Source of the DNA: JAVBNN01 sp031551525
Lineage (GTDB): Bacteria; Bacillota; Negativicutes; Acidaminococcales; JAISLQ01
Direction of reading: 5' to 3'
DNA length: 64,000 nt
Assembly: GCA_031551525.1 (NCBI GenBank)
Contig: JAVBNN010000004.1
Coordinates: 1-64,000 of the forward strand
Within the stretch, counting starts at the first letter, position 1. The number at the start of each line of letters is the position of its first letter. The notes under the pieces were generated by a model. It saw only the letters and a list, made by a program, of their open reading frames with translations, did not search any database and was not told where the DNA came from. Made by a program: the position numbers and the translations under genes. Positions 33,897 through 42,835 of the stretch are shown here, one piece after another.

Positions 33897-36482
33897 TCAG
33901 TTTTTCGTCTGGGCCCAATTGGCGCCCTTTGATACATCCACCACCAGTGGCACGTTCAACTTAGCAGCGTTTTGCATACTATCCTGCACCAGCTTGATAA
34001 GTGTTTCCACTTCTTCATCTACCGCCTCAAAGACCAATTCATCGTGTACCTGCAAGAGCAGACGGCTTTTAAAAGCACCTTTTTGTAAGAGTGCCGCCAC
34101 ATCTACCATGGCTTTTTTTATCAGGTCGGCCGCAGTGCCCTGGATGGGTGTATTTATCGCCGTGCGTTCGGCGAAGGAGCGCCGGTTGAAGTTGCTGTTG
34201 TTTATATCTGGCAGATAGCGCCGCCTCCCCCACATAGTCGTAGCATAACCCGTTTGCCTTGCTTCAGCGATCGCGTTATCCATAAAGGCTTTTACTCCTG
34301 TGTAGCGGGCAAAATAGCTACTTATGTACGTGGCGGCTTCGGTGCGTGAAATACACTGGTCGCGCGCTAGTCCGTAGTCGCTGATGCCGTAGACTTTGCC
34401 AAAATTGACCGCTTTGGCCCGCGTCCTCAGCATGGGCGTCACTTCATCGAGCGGCACACCGAAAACTTCAGATGCCGTACGGGTATGGATATCCTGCCCC
34501 TCTATAAACGCCTCGGTAAAGAGCGGATCGCCCGACATATGGGCAAGCACCCTGAGTTCTACCTGCGAGTAGTCAAACGCTAATAGACAATCATAACCCT
34601 CACCGGGCACGAAAAACTCCCTGATGCGTTTACCAAGTTCAGTTCTGACCGGTATATTCTGCAAATTTGGCTCGGTGCTCGAAAGCCGCCCTGTTGTGGT
34701 GACTAATTGTTGAAAGTGCGAATATATACGCCCGGCTTCCCGGTCAATGAGGGGGCGCATGCCTTCAAGGTAAGTAGACTGGAGTTTGGCCAGCATACGG
34801 TATTCGAGTATAGCATCCACTACCGGGTGGAGACCGCTCAGGTTTTCCAGCACTTCGGCGTCGGTCGAGTAGCCGGTCTTGGTCTTTTTCATGAAGGGCA
34901 GACCCAAACGCTCAAAGAGTATTACGCCTAGTTGCTTGGGCGAGTTGATATTGAACTCTTCGCCTGCCATTTCGACTATCTTGGCGGTCAGACCGTTTAT
35001 CTTGACTTTAAGTTCTTTCGACATGGACACGAGCTGTTTTTCGTCCACCGCTATCCCGGCCATTTCCATATCAGCCAGCACTCCGGCTAGCGGCATCTCT
35101 ATAGTACGGTAGAGTTCTTCCAACTGCATTTCCCGAAGTTTTGCCTGCAAAACAGCAAAAAGCTTTGACAATATTGCGCTATCCGGCAAACCGCGCACCG
35201 AAAGGTCAAACCGCTCCGCCAAATCTTTGGGAGTGTATTTACTGGTCGATGGATCAATAAGGTAGGCCGCTATGGCGCAATCATCGTCCAGCCCCAGCGC
35301 TTGCACGCCTTCTACACGGGCAGCCTCGATAAACGGCTTGATATCGCAGCCTATTTTAATGGCCTTTCCGTCTGCCAGCCACTCTTTGACTACCGGCCAG
35401 GCGGCAGGTTCCGGGTGGAATAGCGCTGTTTTGCCGTTTTTGGTCACTTCGAGTGCGCCCAGCCGCACCTGCGGCAGTTTGTCTTTCACCACAGCCGTTG
35501 TAAAAGCTTCGCCCGGAGCAAACAGCCAGGAGCGCGCTTCATCGGCGGTTGTTAGCTCCGTGCGTTCTATGGCAACCGGCGGTTCTTCCTCTACCAGAGC
35601 GTCCGCCGTCCCGCCCAAAGCGCGCAATATATCGAGTTTGGACTGCATGTTCCTAAATCCCAGCCCGGCGATCAGCGCCTCCAGTTTAGGCATATCCGGT
35701 TTTACCGTGAAATCTTCTTCTTTGAAATCCACCGGCACAGTGGTGCAAATGGTCGCCAGTTTCTTGGACAAAACGGCCATATCCCGGTTTTGCAGCAGTT
35801 TTTCACCCAGTTTGCCTTTTATCGCGGACAAGTTTTCCAAAAGGTTTTCCACACTGCCGTATTCATAAAGCAGCTTGAGAGCGGTCTTTTCACCCACCCC
35901 CGGCACGCCCGGTATATTGTCGGAAGCGTCGCCCATCAGGCCTTTAAGGTCGACGATCTGCGGCGGAGCTAGTTTATATTCCTTAGCCAGTTCCGCTGTG
36001 TCCATCAGCTGCATCTCGGAGATGCCCTTTTTGGTCAAAAGCACATGCGTATGCTCATCAATGAGCTGCAAAACATCCTTGTCACCGGTGACGATGACGC
36101 TCTTCACACCCTCGGCGCCCGCTTTAACGCACAGAGTACCGATGATGTCATCCGCCTCGTAGTCGTCGAGTTCGATAGTATTTATGCCCATCGCCTCGAG
36201 CAGCTCTATCATCAGGGGGAACTGCTCTTTGAGCTCGTCCGGCGCGGGTTTTCTCTGAGCCTTGTAGTCTTCGTAGAGGGCGCTGCGGAAGGTCTTTCGC
36301 GACTTGTCGAAAGCGACCGCCACCCAGCTCGGGGATTTTTCGCCGAGCAGTCTTAACAGCATACTAGTAAAACCATACACCGCACCGGTATTTACTCCCT
36401 TGCTGCTCAAAAGCGGCGGCAAAGCGTAAAAAGCGCGGTATAAAAGGCTGCTGCCATCTATCACCAGGAATTTACCATTCAT
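33897..36482 (-). CDS. polA: DNA polymerase I, proofreading domain degenerate
   Basis: An 861-aa family A polymerase. Residues 1-290 form the 5' nuclease (FLVIDGSSLLYRAFYALPP; GVPGVGEKTALKLL). The middle domain (about 305-470) lacks the FDTET carboxylates of an active 3'-5' exonuclease, having TTAVVKDK there, so proofreading is probably absent as in Bacillus PolA. The polymerase motifs A (DYSQVELRVLAHMSGD), B (RAKAVNFGKVYGIS) and C (LLQVHDELVFE) are intact. A TATAAT with TG extension at 36524-36529 is the likely -10. Confidence 0.96.
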   Translation of the reverse strand: MNGKFLVIDGSSLLYRAFYALPPLLSSKGVNTGAVYGFTSMLLRLLGEKSPSWVAVAFDKSRKTFRSALYEDYKAQRKPAPDELKEQFPLMIELLEAMGINTIELDDYEADDIIGTLCVKAGAEGVKSVIVTGDKDVLQLIDEHTHVLLTKKGISEMQLMDTAELAKEYKLAPPQIVDLKGLMGDASDNIPGVPGVGEKTALKLLYEYGSVENLLENLSAIKGKLGEKLLQNRDMAVLSKKLATICTTVPVDFKEEDFTVKPDMPKLEALIAGLGFRNMQSKLDILRALGGTADALVEEEPPVAIERTELTTADEARSWLFAPGEAFTTAVVKDKLPQVRLGALEVTKNGKTALFHPEPAAWPVVKEWLADGKAIKIGCDIKPFIEAARVEGVQALGLDDDCAIAAYLIDPSTSKYTPKDLAERFDLSVRGLPDSAILSKLFAVLQAKLREMQLEELYRTIEMPLAGVLADMEMAGIAVDEKQLVSMSKELKVKINGLTAKIVEMAGEEFNINSPKQLGVILFERLGLPFMKKTKTGYSTDAEVLENLSGLHPVVDAILEYRMLAKLQSTYLEGMRPLIDREAGRIYSHFQQLVTTTGRLSSTEPNLQNIPVRTELGKRIREFFVPGEGYDCLLAFDYSQVELRVLAHMSGDPLFTEAFIEGQDIHTRTASEVFGVPLDEVTPMLRTRAKAVNFGKVYGISDYGLARDQCISRTEAATYISSYFARYTGVKAFMDNAIAEARQTGYATTMWGRRRYLPDINNSNFNRRSFAERTAINTPIQGTAADLIKKAMVDVAALLQKGAFKSRLLLQVHDELVFEAVDEEVETLIKLVQDSMQNAAKLNVPLVVDVSKGANWAQTKN

Positions 36483-36547
36483 CTATGCACCGTCCAGTTT
36501 ACTCTTTTTTGCCTTAATATCTTATTATAACACAGTATGGGAATATT

Positions 36548-36624
36548 AAAAGGACGCTCGCGCGTCCTTTTTAGCCGTAGACAGAACAGGCGCTTTACGC
36601 AATACGCAGAGTGCCTATTCTGTC
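36548..36624 (-). terminator. Tandem hairpins after the autotransporter gene
   Basis: Two structures lie downstream of the autotransporter stop. GACAGAACAGGC (36580-36591) pairs with GCCTATTCTGTC (36613-36624) with one G-U/mismatch and a 21-base loop. AAAAGGACGC (36548-36557) pairs with GCGTCCTTTT (36562-36571), followed on the minus strand by T-rich sequence. The second is the likely terminator, just upstream of the polA promoter. Confidence 0.65.
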
Positions 36625-36674
36625 TTTAAATAAAAACCACAATTTTATCTGTTCGCCACTTTTATCGGTTTTGT

Positions 36675-39600
36675 CTAAAATCTGTAGATAAAATTCATAT
36701 TAAAATCCTGACTAGTTCCTTTTTGTCCAAACAACGCGCTGTAAGCGACCCCCAATTCACAGTTTTTACCTATTGCCCAGCCCGTTTGCAGGGTAAGTCC
36801 CAGGCTGTTTTTGTCCAAGGGTGCGGCGTAACTGTTAAAAGGGTTGAGCGGATCAGCGGTAAAGAAGGCTGTGGTACTAGCAGTGCGGTCGCCATATTGT
36901 CCAAGATAGAACAGGCCGGCAGACCAATAACTTGTTTCTCCAACCTCTTTTCTGTAGTCCGCGCCCAGGCGTAGACGCGATATTTTTTGCGACTGCCCGG
37001 CAAAGCTGAGAGCCGTAATCCCTCCGCTTTCACTGAATTCCTCTGTGTTCATTTTTATATATTCATAACTGATATAAGGTTTTACGCTGGCGCCTTTTGT
37101 CAGGCTGATTTTTCTGCTTACACCGAAACCTAGGTTCAAACTATTCGCGTTGTAAGCGCCCTCGTTTCTATCTGCCAAGACATAACGGCTCTGATTCAGG
37201 CTGGCCCAGCCATAACTGGCAAAGGCTCCCGCCTGCCAGGCCCCCGGCAGCTTTACCCCGCCATATACGCCCAGCCGCACGTCTGTGCCATCGACCTTGA
37301 CTCCGCCGCCGTTATAATTCGGCCAAGCCGCAGTTACAACTCCGCCTATAAAAATTTTTTCTCCCGCCTTAATATCATAACCAAATGCAAAACCCGGCGT
37401 TTTCACACTGTAGCCTAGCATTTCACCGTTTTGCCCCATACGGTTGAAGCTGTAAAAGGGCAACGCCCACAAACGCTCTGAGCCGTCCGCGTTTCCTCCT
37501 CCGCTAAACTGCTGTACTCCGGCGAGCGAAGCATTGCCTTCAAGTTGTTCAAATACGCTTCCCATATGGCTAAATAACGTACTGCCAGTTGGGTTGTGTA
37601 GCATAATAGCTGCAGGCGCTCCAGTAGCATAAGCGCCACCGGTCAGCGGATTAAAGGTTTTTCCGGGAACTGGCGGTGGATCGGTTGGATCGGTCGGATC
37701 GGTTGGATCGGTTGGATCGGTCGGATCGGTTGGATCGGTTGGATCGGTCGGATCGGTCGGATCGGTCGGATCGGTCGGATCGGTCGGATCGGTCGGATCG
37801 GTCGGATCGGTCGGATCGGTCGGATCGGTCGGATCGGTCGGGTCGGTCGGATCGGTCGGATCGGTCGGATCGGTCGGATCGGTCGGATCGGTCGGATCGG
37901 TCGGATCGGTTGTTCCGTCTTTTATTTTCAGGCTAAGTATTTTCTTGTCGGCGCTCCAAGAAAGGTTTTCATACTGATAGTCAAAAGCGCCCATGGTAAC
38001 AGTACCGGTTGGGCTAAGCACCGCGCTCTGGTTATCCACCGCCGCCGAATCAAGATAAAGTATATCCAGACTATCGCCCGCATTAAGACTGCCGAAGTAA
38101 AAGGGGGCAACGCCTACCTTGCTACCATCAGCCAGGGTAATACTATTTGCTATTATGCTACTTCCCCGCCCTGGTACCATATTCAGTGTCGCGCCAGATT
38201 GCAGTGTGAAAGTCCCGGCATGCAAGTCGGAATGGTTGAGCGTGAAACTGCCGCCTCCGATATTAACGTTGCCACTAAAAGCCATCGGGGAGGTAAAAAG
38301 CACCAGGCCGCCGGTCTGAGTGTAATTCACTCCCCAAACCGGCCCTCTTGTAAAAGTATAGTCACCGGCTACAGACATGCTGCCTGCCGTAACGCCTACG
38401 GCCTCCACATCCACAATAGATGGCGTATCTGCGCCAAATACAACGTCATCCAAAGTTTTGAAAACTAAAAGCGGCGAACCGGACAGCGACCAGTTCGACG
38501 AGGTCTGGTTCCACAATTCGTCGCCTGACTGGTTTGTCCATGTGGCCGTCCGGACGCTATCCGTAGCTGTCACTATCAATTTTAGTTTGCCCGCTTCAGC
38601 CGTATCCAGCGTACCCACGCCATAGCGACTATTGGGTCCGGCCTGGGTTTTGCCGGTGTACATGTTGGTAAAATCGTAACTGTTGGAAGCAGACAGCAGA
38701 GTATATGCTCCGTCTGCCGGCGGCGTATCCAAAGCCGGAAGCGATATCTGTCCGTTGACACCGACGGTACCGTTTAGCGCCAGCAATACATCGCCCGGAC
38801 GGGCAGCGCTTATATCAAAACCAAACCTGCCAAGATTGTTAAGAGTGATAGTTCCGGCATTTATTTTATTGTCTTTGCCTTTTATATCCATTTCCGCCCC
38901 GCCATTGAGCGTGAACGAACCAATATTGCCGTCGGCGCCGTACACTGCGCCGTTATGCAGCGCGAAAGTTCCATTATGTACCGTAGAATTACCGTATACT
39001 TCCGACTGTTTACCCGAAAGCTCCCGGCCATCCAAGAGCACCGTTCCGCTATAAGTTGCTCCGGGGTTGACCGGATCGGCATTCGGACTGTTTATGTGTA
39101 TGGTGAGGTTGGGGTTGCCACTGTTGCTTTTTATCGGGTCATAAAACATTACCCCTTTACCGGCGGCAGCTGCCAAATGAAGGGAACTATTGTTGAGTTC
39201 GTTATCTATATATAGCGCGTTGGGCCGGCCGGCCGCCGTATTTCCCCGAAAGACAATATCTCCATCTTTAGCGATTATCGTCATTCCCATGATAGAGGCG
39301 ATGCCGCCGCCGCTCTCAACCGCCGTATTATTGGTAAATGAATGTATTCCGCCTGTTATAGATACCTTACCGGCACGAATTGCGCCGCCGAAACGCCCAG
39401 CCGTATTATTAGTAAAATAGTGTGTCCCGCCAGTTATGGATAACTCATTAGCAAAAATCGCGCCGCCGATCTGCGAAGTGTTGCCCTCAAAAGTGTTGGT
39501 GCCGCCGCTGATCAGAATATTTGCGGGAGTTATCAGGGCCCCGCCCCAAAGCAGAGTCGCATTATCGCGAAAGAAATTTGTGCCGCCGGCAATAGTCATA

Positions 39601-40286
39601 CCGGCATTGGCATAAACTGCCCCGCCGGAACCGGCCACACCTCCGGTTCTATTGTCTTCGAAGGTATTAGTACCGCCGTTGATGAAAACTTTGCCCTTGG
39701 TACTGTGAAAGGCATACACAGCACCACCGGAACCGGTCGTAGTATTGTCCCGAAAAGTATTAACGCCGCCGTCAATAGTTACGGTTTCTTCAGCGTGGAT
39801 GGCCGCCCCGCCTTTGGGGTAGTAGTTGCTGCTGTCAGCCCGGTTGCCAGTAAATTCATGCACTCCGCCGACGATGAAGATATTCTTGCCGTCAAGCGCG
39901 CTTTGAGTAAAATTCTTAAATGAAAGATTTTCCGTCAACGTTACCCTATAGGAGCTGATATTAAGCCCGTTCGCAGGCATATTGGGACCGGTGAGCACGC
40001 CTGTGCCGCCGAGAGTGACATCAGCATAACGAAAATCCAATGGCAACCTGAGGCTGGCATCATCACCCAACAGGGTTATGGTATAAGGAGCAAAGTCAGT
40101 CCAGTCGGCAATATTGGGTTTGGCCAACCGCAACTCGTCCAGTGTGGCGTAATCTCCACCCGCACCGATCGTATAGTCGGCGGCAAATGAGTCGGAAACT
40201 GGCCCTAGCGCCAATAAACTGCTAAGGCAGGCTGCTGTTAAAAAATGCCTATAAATTATTTTTTTGTTTTTCTGATGTTTTACCAT
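36675..40286 (-). CDS. Type V autotransporter with Thr-Asp-Pro repeat linker
   Basis: A 1203-aa protein. It has a signal peptide (cleavage likely after DSFA, residue about 35). The passenger (about 40-790) is rich in GG-x-N-x-F-x-x-N units (for example INGGTNTFEDN, ISGGTNTFEGN, ITGGTHYFTNN), typical of a right-handed beta-helix. 26 TDP units follow at about residues 792-869. The C-terminal autotransporter beta-barrel spans about 930-1203 and ends in Tyr-Arg-Phe as expected for BamA recognition. It should be outer-membrane inserted with the passenger exposed. No protease or lipase active site was recognised; an adhesin-like role is a guess. AGGGGGAGAGG precedes the ATG. It is divergent from the LuxR-fusion regulator. 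Confidence 0.88.
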   Translation of the reverse strand: MVKHQKNKKIIYRHFLTAACLSSLLALGPVSDSFAADYTIGAGGDYATLDELRLAKPNIADWTDFAPYTITLLGDDASLRLPLDFRYADVTLGGTGVLTGPNMPANGLNISSYRVTLTENLSFKNFTQSALDGKNIFIVGGVHEFTGNRADSSNYYPKGGAAIHAEETVTIDGGVNTFRDNTTTGSGGAVYAFHSTKGKVFINGGTNTFEDNRTGGVAGSGGAVYANAGMTIAGGTNFFRDNATLLWGGALITPANILISGGTNTFEGNTSQIGGAIFANELSITGGTHYFTNNTAGRFGGAIRAGKVSITGGIHSFTNNTAVESGGGIASIMGMTIIAKDGDIVFRGNTAAGRPNALYIDNELNNSSLHLAAAAGKGVMFYDPIKSNSGNPNLTIHINSPNADPVNPGATYSGTVLLDGRELSGKQSEVYGNSTVHNGTFALHNGAVYGADGNIGSFTLNGGAEMDIKGKDNKINAGTITLNNLGRFGFDISAARPGDVLLALNGTVGVNGQISLPALDTPPADGAYTLLSASNSYDFTNMYTGKTQAGPNSRYGVGTLDTAEAGKLKLIVTATDSVRTATWTNQSGDELWNQTSSNWSLSGSPLLVFKTLDDVVFGADTPSIVDVEAVGVTAGSMSVAGDYTFTRGPVWGVNYTQTGGLVLFTSPMAFSGNVNIGGGSFTLNHSDLHAGTFTLQSGATLNMVPGRGSSIIANSITLADGSKVGVAPFYFGSLNAGDSLDILYLDSAAVDNQSAVLSPTGTVTMGAFDYQYENLSWSADKKILSLKIKDGTTDPTDPTDPTDPTDPTDPTDPTDPTDPTDPTDPTDPTDPTDPTDPTDPTDPTDPTDPTDPTDPTDPTDPTDPTDPTDPPPVPGKTFNPLTGGAYATGAPAAIMLHNPTGSTLFSHMGSVFEQLEGNASLAGVQQFSGGGNADGSERLWALPFYSFNRMGQNGEMLGYSVKTPGFAFGYDIKAGEKIFIGGVVTAAWPNYNGGGVKVDGTDVRLGVYGGVKLPGAWQAGAFASYGWASLNQSRYVLADRNEGAYNANSLNLGFGVSRKISLTKGASVKPYISYEYIKMNTEEFSESGGITALSFAGQSQKISRLRLGADYRKEVGETSYWSAGLFYLGQYGDRTASTTAFFTADPLNPFNSYAAPLDKNSLGLTLQTGWAIGKNCELGVAYSALFGQKGTSQDFNMNFIYRF
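37678..37911. repeat. 26 tandem copies of a 9-bp unit encoding Thr-Asp-Pro
   Basis: Plus-strand unit GGATCGGTC, with few variants (GGATCGGTT, and one GGGTCGGTC), repeated without interruption over 234 bp. It encodes (TDP)26 in the autotransporter on the minus strand. Near identity of copies indicates recent expansion; since the unit is 9 bp, copy-number changes keep the frame. Confidence 0.97.
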
Positions 40287-40327
40287 TTACCTCTCCCCCT
40301 TTTAGCTCTTTAGCACGTAAGCCGGGT

Positions 40328-40347
40328 ATCACAATGGCTTTTGTGAT
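40328..40347. promoter_or_regulatory. Inverted repeat, possible operator
   Basis: ATCACAA, 6 bases, TTGTGAT: a perfect 7-bp inverted repeat about 42 bp upstream of the autotransporter start. It overlaps the candidate -35. The half-sites point opposite to a CRP site. Operator function is inferred only. Confidence 0.4.
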
Positions 40348-40396
40348 TTCTGATTGGCCTTTAGGCGCTTTTTCCCTGCTGTTATTCCCGGGGGAG

Positions 40397-40432
40397 GCGT
40401 TGGTTTTTGCGTTGGTTTTTGCGTTGGTTTTG
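40397..40432. repeat. Three direct 12-bp repeats upstream of the autotransporter
   Basis: GCGTTGGTTTTT, GCGTTGGTTTTT, GCGTTGGTTTTG in tandem. One unit is a little over one helical turn, so a protein could bind the same face with small twist. It may be an activator site or a simple slippage product. Confidence 0.75.
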
Positions 40433-40684
40433 TGTTTGTTTTACCAGCACCGGCCAAATATGGCATAAATATTTGACAAACAGAAAATATATACGTATTG
40501 CCTGTTCAACAAATGTTTGGCAATCCATCAGCGCCGCTTTATCTTGCCCTATCAATCCGCCTGTTTATTTATTCGCGCCGCCCGGCCAGGTTCTTTTTTC
40601 ACGTCAGCCTTCCTCTGTATCAAAGGACATGGATGTATAGTATAATTTAAAAAAGCGTCCATACGAAAGGAGGAACTAAAGGGA

Positions 40685-42184
40685 GTGCCTCAAATCAAAG
40701 TCTTTTTGTCGGAACGGCCTATAAAATCCTTCTTATTTTTGTCCCTGTTATGGTTGATCTGGTTTCATGGCGTATACAGCATATCCGATTGTTTGCAGTT
40801 CACTCAATTGCCCCTATTTATCTTGCGTAGTAACTCTTTTTATTTTAATGACACCTTGCTTCTGCATATTTGTGCTACAATCGGCCTGCTGCTCGGAGGC
40901 CTAAGTTGCGATGGCAAATTAAAAATCAAACTAGCCCCGCATAAATTATGGAGCTTTTTGATGTTTGCAGCCGGCCTTTTAACTGCGGCCAGATACTTTT
41001 CCATATTTTTAACCGGTAGCCCGGAACTTGTCTATAACATTTACCTGCTATTATCAGCCCTGTCCATCCTGTGCGCTTTTGCCGCCTACGCTTTTTTATT
41101 TTACTATCTGCTGCGTCAAATAAAACCAGAACACCGCGCGCCAGTATATGGACTATCCTTAAGCCTTATTTATTTTTGGCGCATGCTGCCGGATACTTAT
41201 ACTTCAATAACAATGTTTGCCTCTCCCTCTCTGGAAATATTTGCTGCCTGCTCTGTGCTTGGCGCTCTGTCAGCCGGATTTTATACCATATTTTATCCAT
41301 CCGTTTTGGTGTTTCCAGGTGTGGCAGAAACTCCAGATACCCCTCTTTCGCCACAGACACGCGGTTCGCTGCTTTTGCTCGGCTTGTTATGTGTTTTGGT
41401 TAACAGCATTTTTTACCAACTATATAACATGTTTACGATTGCTAATGAACAATTAGAAAGATATATCCTTTTTTTCCGCCTGGCACAAGCCCTGTCGGCA
41501 CTGGCAGCCGCCTGGTTGTCTCTGCGCTATGGCCGTCATGTCACTTTACTGGCTGGAGTTCCTTTTTTAGGCCTTGGAGTGCTGGCCCACTGGTTTTCTT
41601 ACAGTGGCGCCACTATGTTGATTTTCCCCACTATGACCCTTTTCGGTCTGCATTTTTTTTATATAGCGGCGCGCACCTTATTCACCGATATATCTTTTTA
41701 TAGCAAATATCCGGGAGTAGTCAGTTCGCTCGGTTTGTCAGCCCATCACTTTTTCCAGGCGCCAGGGTTATTTGCCTACCGTTTTCTAGCTGCCCATGAC
41801 AAGGAAACTGCTTTTTTGCTCTATATAGGTCTTTTTATACTGTATGTGCCGCTGCCGGCGCTCTTTTTCACCTTCCTGCGCAACGCTCATGCGCAACGAA
41901 AAGAAATACTTATCTTAAGCTCCGAGCCGGCTACAGAGACCGCATTCACTCAAACGAAAGAAACATTCCACACTTTGCTGGAAAACATAGGTTTGACCAA
42001 ACGCGAAAAAGAAATATTTCCTCTGTTGCTCAACCAGCTATCTACCTACGAAATAGCGCAAAGCCTTTTCATCAGCGAATCTACTGCCCGCTGGCATGTG
42101 GCGAATATCTTCAAAAAAGCCGGCGTAGAAAGCCGAATCAAACTGATAGATGAATACCGTCGAAAAATGTCCGGCAATCACTAA
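40685..42184 (+). CDS. Membrane-embedded LuxR-family regulator (MFS-like domain fused to HTH)
   Basis: A 499-aa fusion. Residues 1-400 hold about twelve hydrophobic segments in a transporter-like (MFS) layout, for example FLFLSLLWLIWFHGVYSI at the start. After a linker (about 405-432) a GerE/LuxR DNA-binding domain occupies about 434-495: LTKREKEIFPLLLNQLS, YEIAQSLFISESTARWHVANIFKKAG. The architecture suggests a membrane sensor that binds DNA directly. Ligand unknown. GTG 40685 with AGGAGG upstream. Divergent from the autotransporter, its most likely target. AT-richer than most neighbours. Confidence 0.85.
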   Translation: MPQIKVFLSERPIKSFLFLSLLWLIWFHGVYSISDCLQFTQLPLFILRSNSFYFNDTLLLHICATIGLLLGGLSCDGKLKIKLAPHKLWSFLMFAAGLLTAARYFSIFLTGSPELVYNIYLLLSALSILCAFAAYAFLFYYLLRQIKPEHRAPVYGLSLSLIYFWRMLPDTYTSITMFASPSLEIFAACSVLGALSAGFYTIFYPSVLVFPGVAETPDTPLSPQTRGSLLLLGLLCVLVNSIFYQLYNMFTIANEQLERYILFFRLAQALSALAAAWLSLRYGRHVTLLAGVPFLGLGVLAHWFSYSGATMLIFPTMTLFGLHFFYIAARTLFTDISFYSKYPGVVSSLGLSAHHFFQAPGLFAYRFLAAHDKETAFLLYIGLFILYVPLPALFFTFLRNAHAQRKEILILSSEPATETAFTQTKETFHTLLENIGLTKREKEIFPLLLNQLSTYEIAQSLFISESTARWHVANIFKKAGVESRIKLIDEYRRKMSGNH

Positions 42185-42221
42185 AAAACTACCACTGGGC
42201 TTTCGCCCAGTGGTAGTTTTT
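42184..42221. terminator. Bidirectional terminator
   Basis: A perfect 17-bp stem (42184-42200 with 42205-42221) with loop TTTC, T-run on both strands, between the convergent LuxR-fusion and GyrI-like genes. Confidence 0.93.
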
Positions 42222-42229
42222 TCAGTCAC

Positions 42230-42709
42230 CTATTTCCACACCGGCCAGACTATTTCAGTCAGGTAGTCTTCAGGTTTGGTGGTCATCGGGTCATTGAGGT
42301 ATATCTCCCGCATGGGGTAGTCGGTCAGCCATTTGTAGCCTTCTCCGTCCGCCCAGGCCATCATGTCTTCATAGACTTTTTTGAGCCCTTCATAGGGTCC
42401 TTTGTGGGTATGCTGGGCCATCAGGTTGGTTTCGCCATCGAGGGCGCGGCCTTTTACCCGGCCCGCTTCCTCGACCAGTTCGGCAACCGGCAGGCAGCAC
42501 TCTATGTCTAGCGCCTCCATACTGGCGCCTTCGGCGTGGTAGAGTGCGACCGGGTCGCCCGCCACCTGGCAGCCTTTCTTTTGGCAATAGGTACAGAGTT
42601 CTTCAAACATCCCGCCCATAGCGCCGGATATTTGGCTGAACGGCACTACGGCGCGTATCGACATGATCTTGTAAGAGGGAAATGTTCGTTTTTCTACTTT
42701 GTAATCCAT
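42230..42709 (-). CDS. GyrI-like small-molecule-binding protein
   Basis: A 159-aa stand-alone GyrI-like/AraC effector-binding (BacI) domain. It has the typical N-terminal YKVEKRTFPSYKIMSIRAVV and the C-terminal REIYLNDPMTTKPEDYLTEI. The domain binds hydrophobic or cationic ligands in multidrug regulators; some stand-alone members sequester toxins or hydrolyse cyclopropanoid toxins. No DNA-binding domain is present. Monocistronic. Confidence 0.85.
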   Translation of the reverse strand: MDYKVEKRTFPSYKIMSIRAVVPFSQISGAMGGMFEELCTYCQKKGCQVAGDPVALYHAEGASMEALDIECCLPVAELVEEAGRVKGRALDGETNLMAQHTHKGPYEGLKKVYEDMMAWADGEGYKWLTDYPMREIYLNDPMTTKPEDYLTEIVWPVWK

Positions 42710-42810
42710 GTTTTCACCGCTTTCTTGTATTATTGCTGTTTTTTAGTATAGCACAGTTATGCATTTTCAGCAAACATTAGTTCGCGATTTGCTTGTGTAT
42801 TTATAATTTA

Positions 42811-42830
42811 AGGACGGCTTTCGCCGTCCT
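42811..42830 (-). terminator. Hairpin after the aminotransferase gene
   Basis: AGGACGGC / GCCGTCCT with loop TTTC, 5 bp beyond the aminotransferase stop. The downstream minus strand is TTAAATTATAAA, so T-run support is moderate. Confidence 0.7.
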
Positions 42831-42835
42831 CTTAT

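Larger units (their letters stand above)
40287..40684. other. 398-bp divergent spacer between autotransporter and LuxR-fusion genes
   Basis: No gene is seen. It holds the autotransporter ribosome site, an inverted repeat (40328-40347), three 12-bp direct repeats (40397-40432) and a TATAAT at 40641-40646 upstream of the LuxR gene without a clear -35. On the minus strand TTGTGA, 16 bases, TAAAGA (with an extended TG) is a weak candidate promoter for the autotransporter, overlapping the inverted repeat. Confidence 0.6.

Noticed and set aside
37678..37911. Repeat array as a possible CRISPR
   Set aside because: Units are 9 bp and contiguous without spacers; they are coding and in frame.
37676..37936. 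Plus-strand open frame of Asp-Arg-Ser repeats
   Set aside because: It is the complement of the Thr-Asp-Pro repeat of the autotransporter and has no ribosome site or gene-like flanks.
40328..40347. CRP site
   Set aside because: Half-sites are in the order TCACA...TGTGA, opposite to the CRP consensus TGTGA...TCACA.
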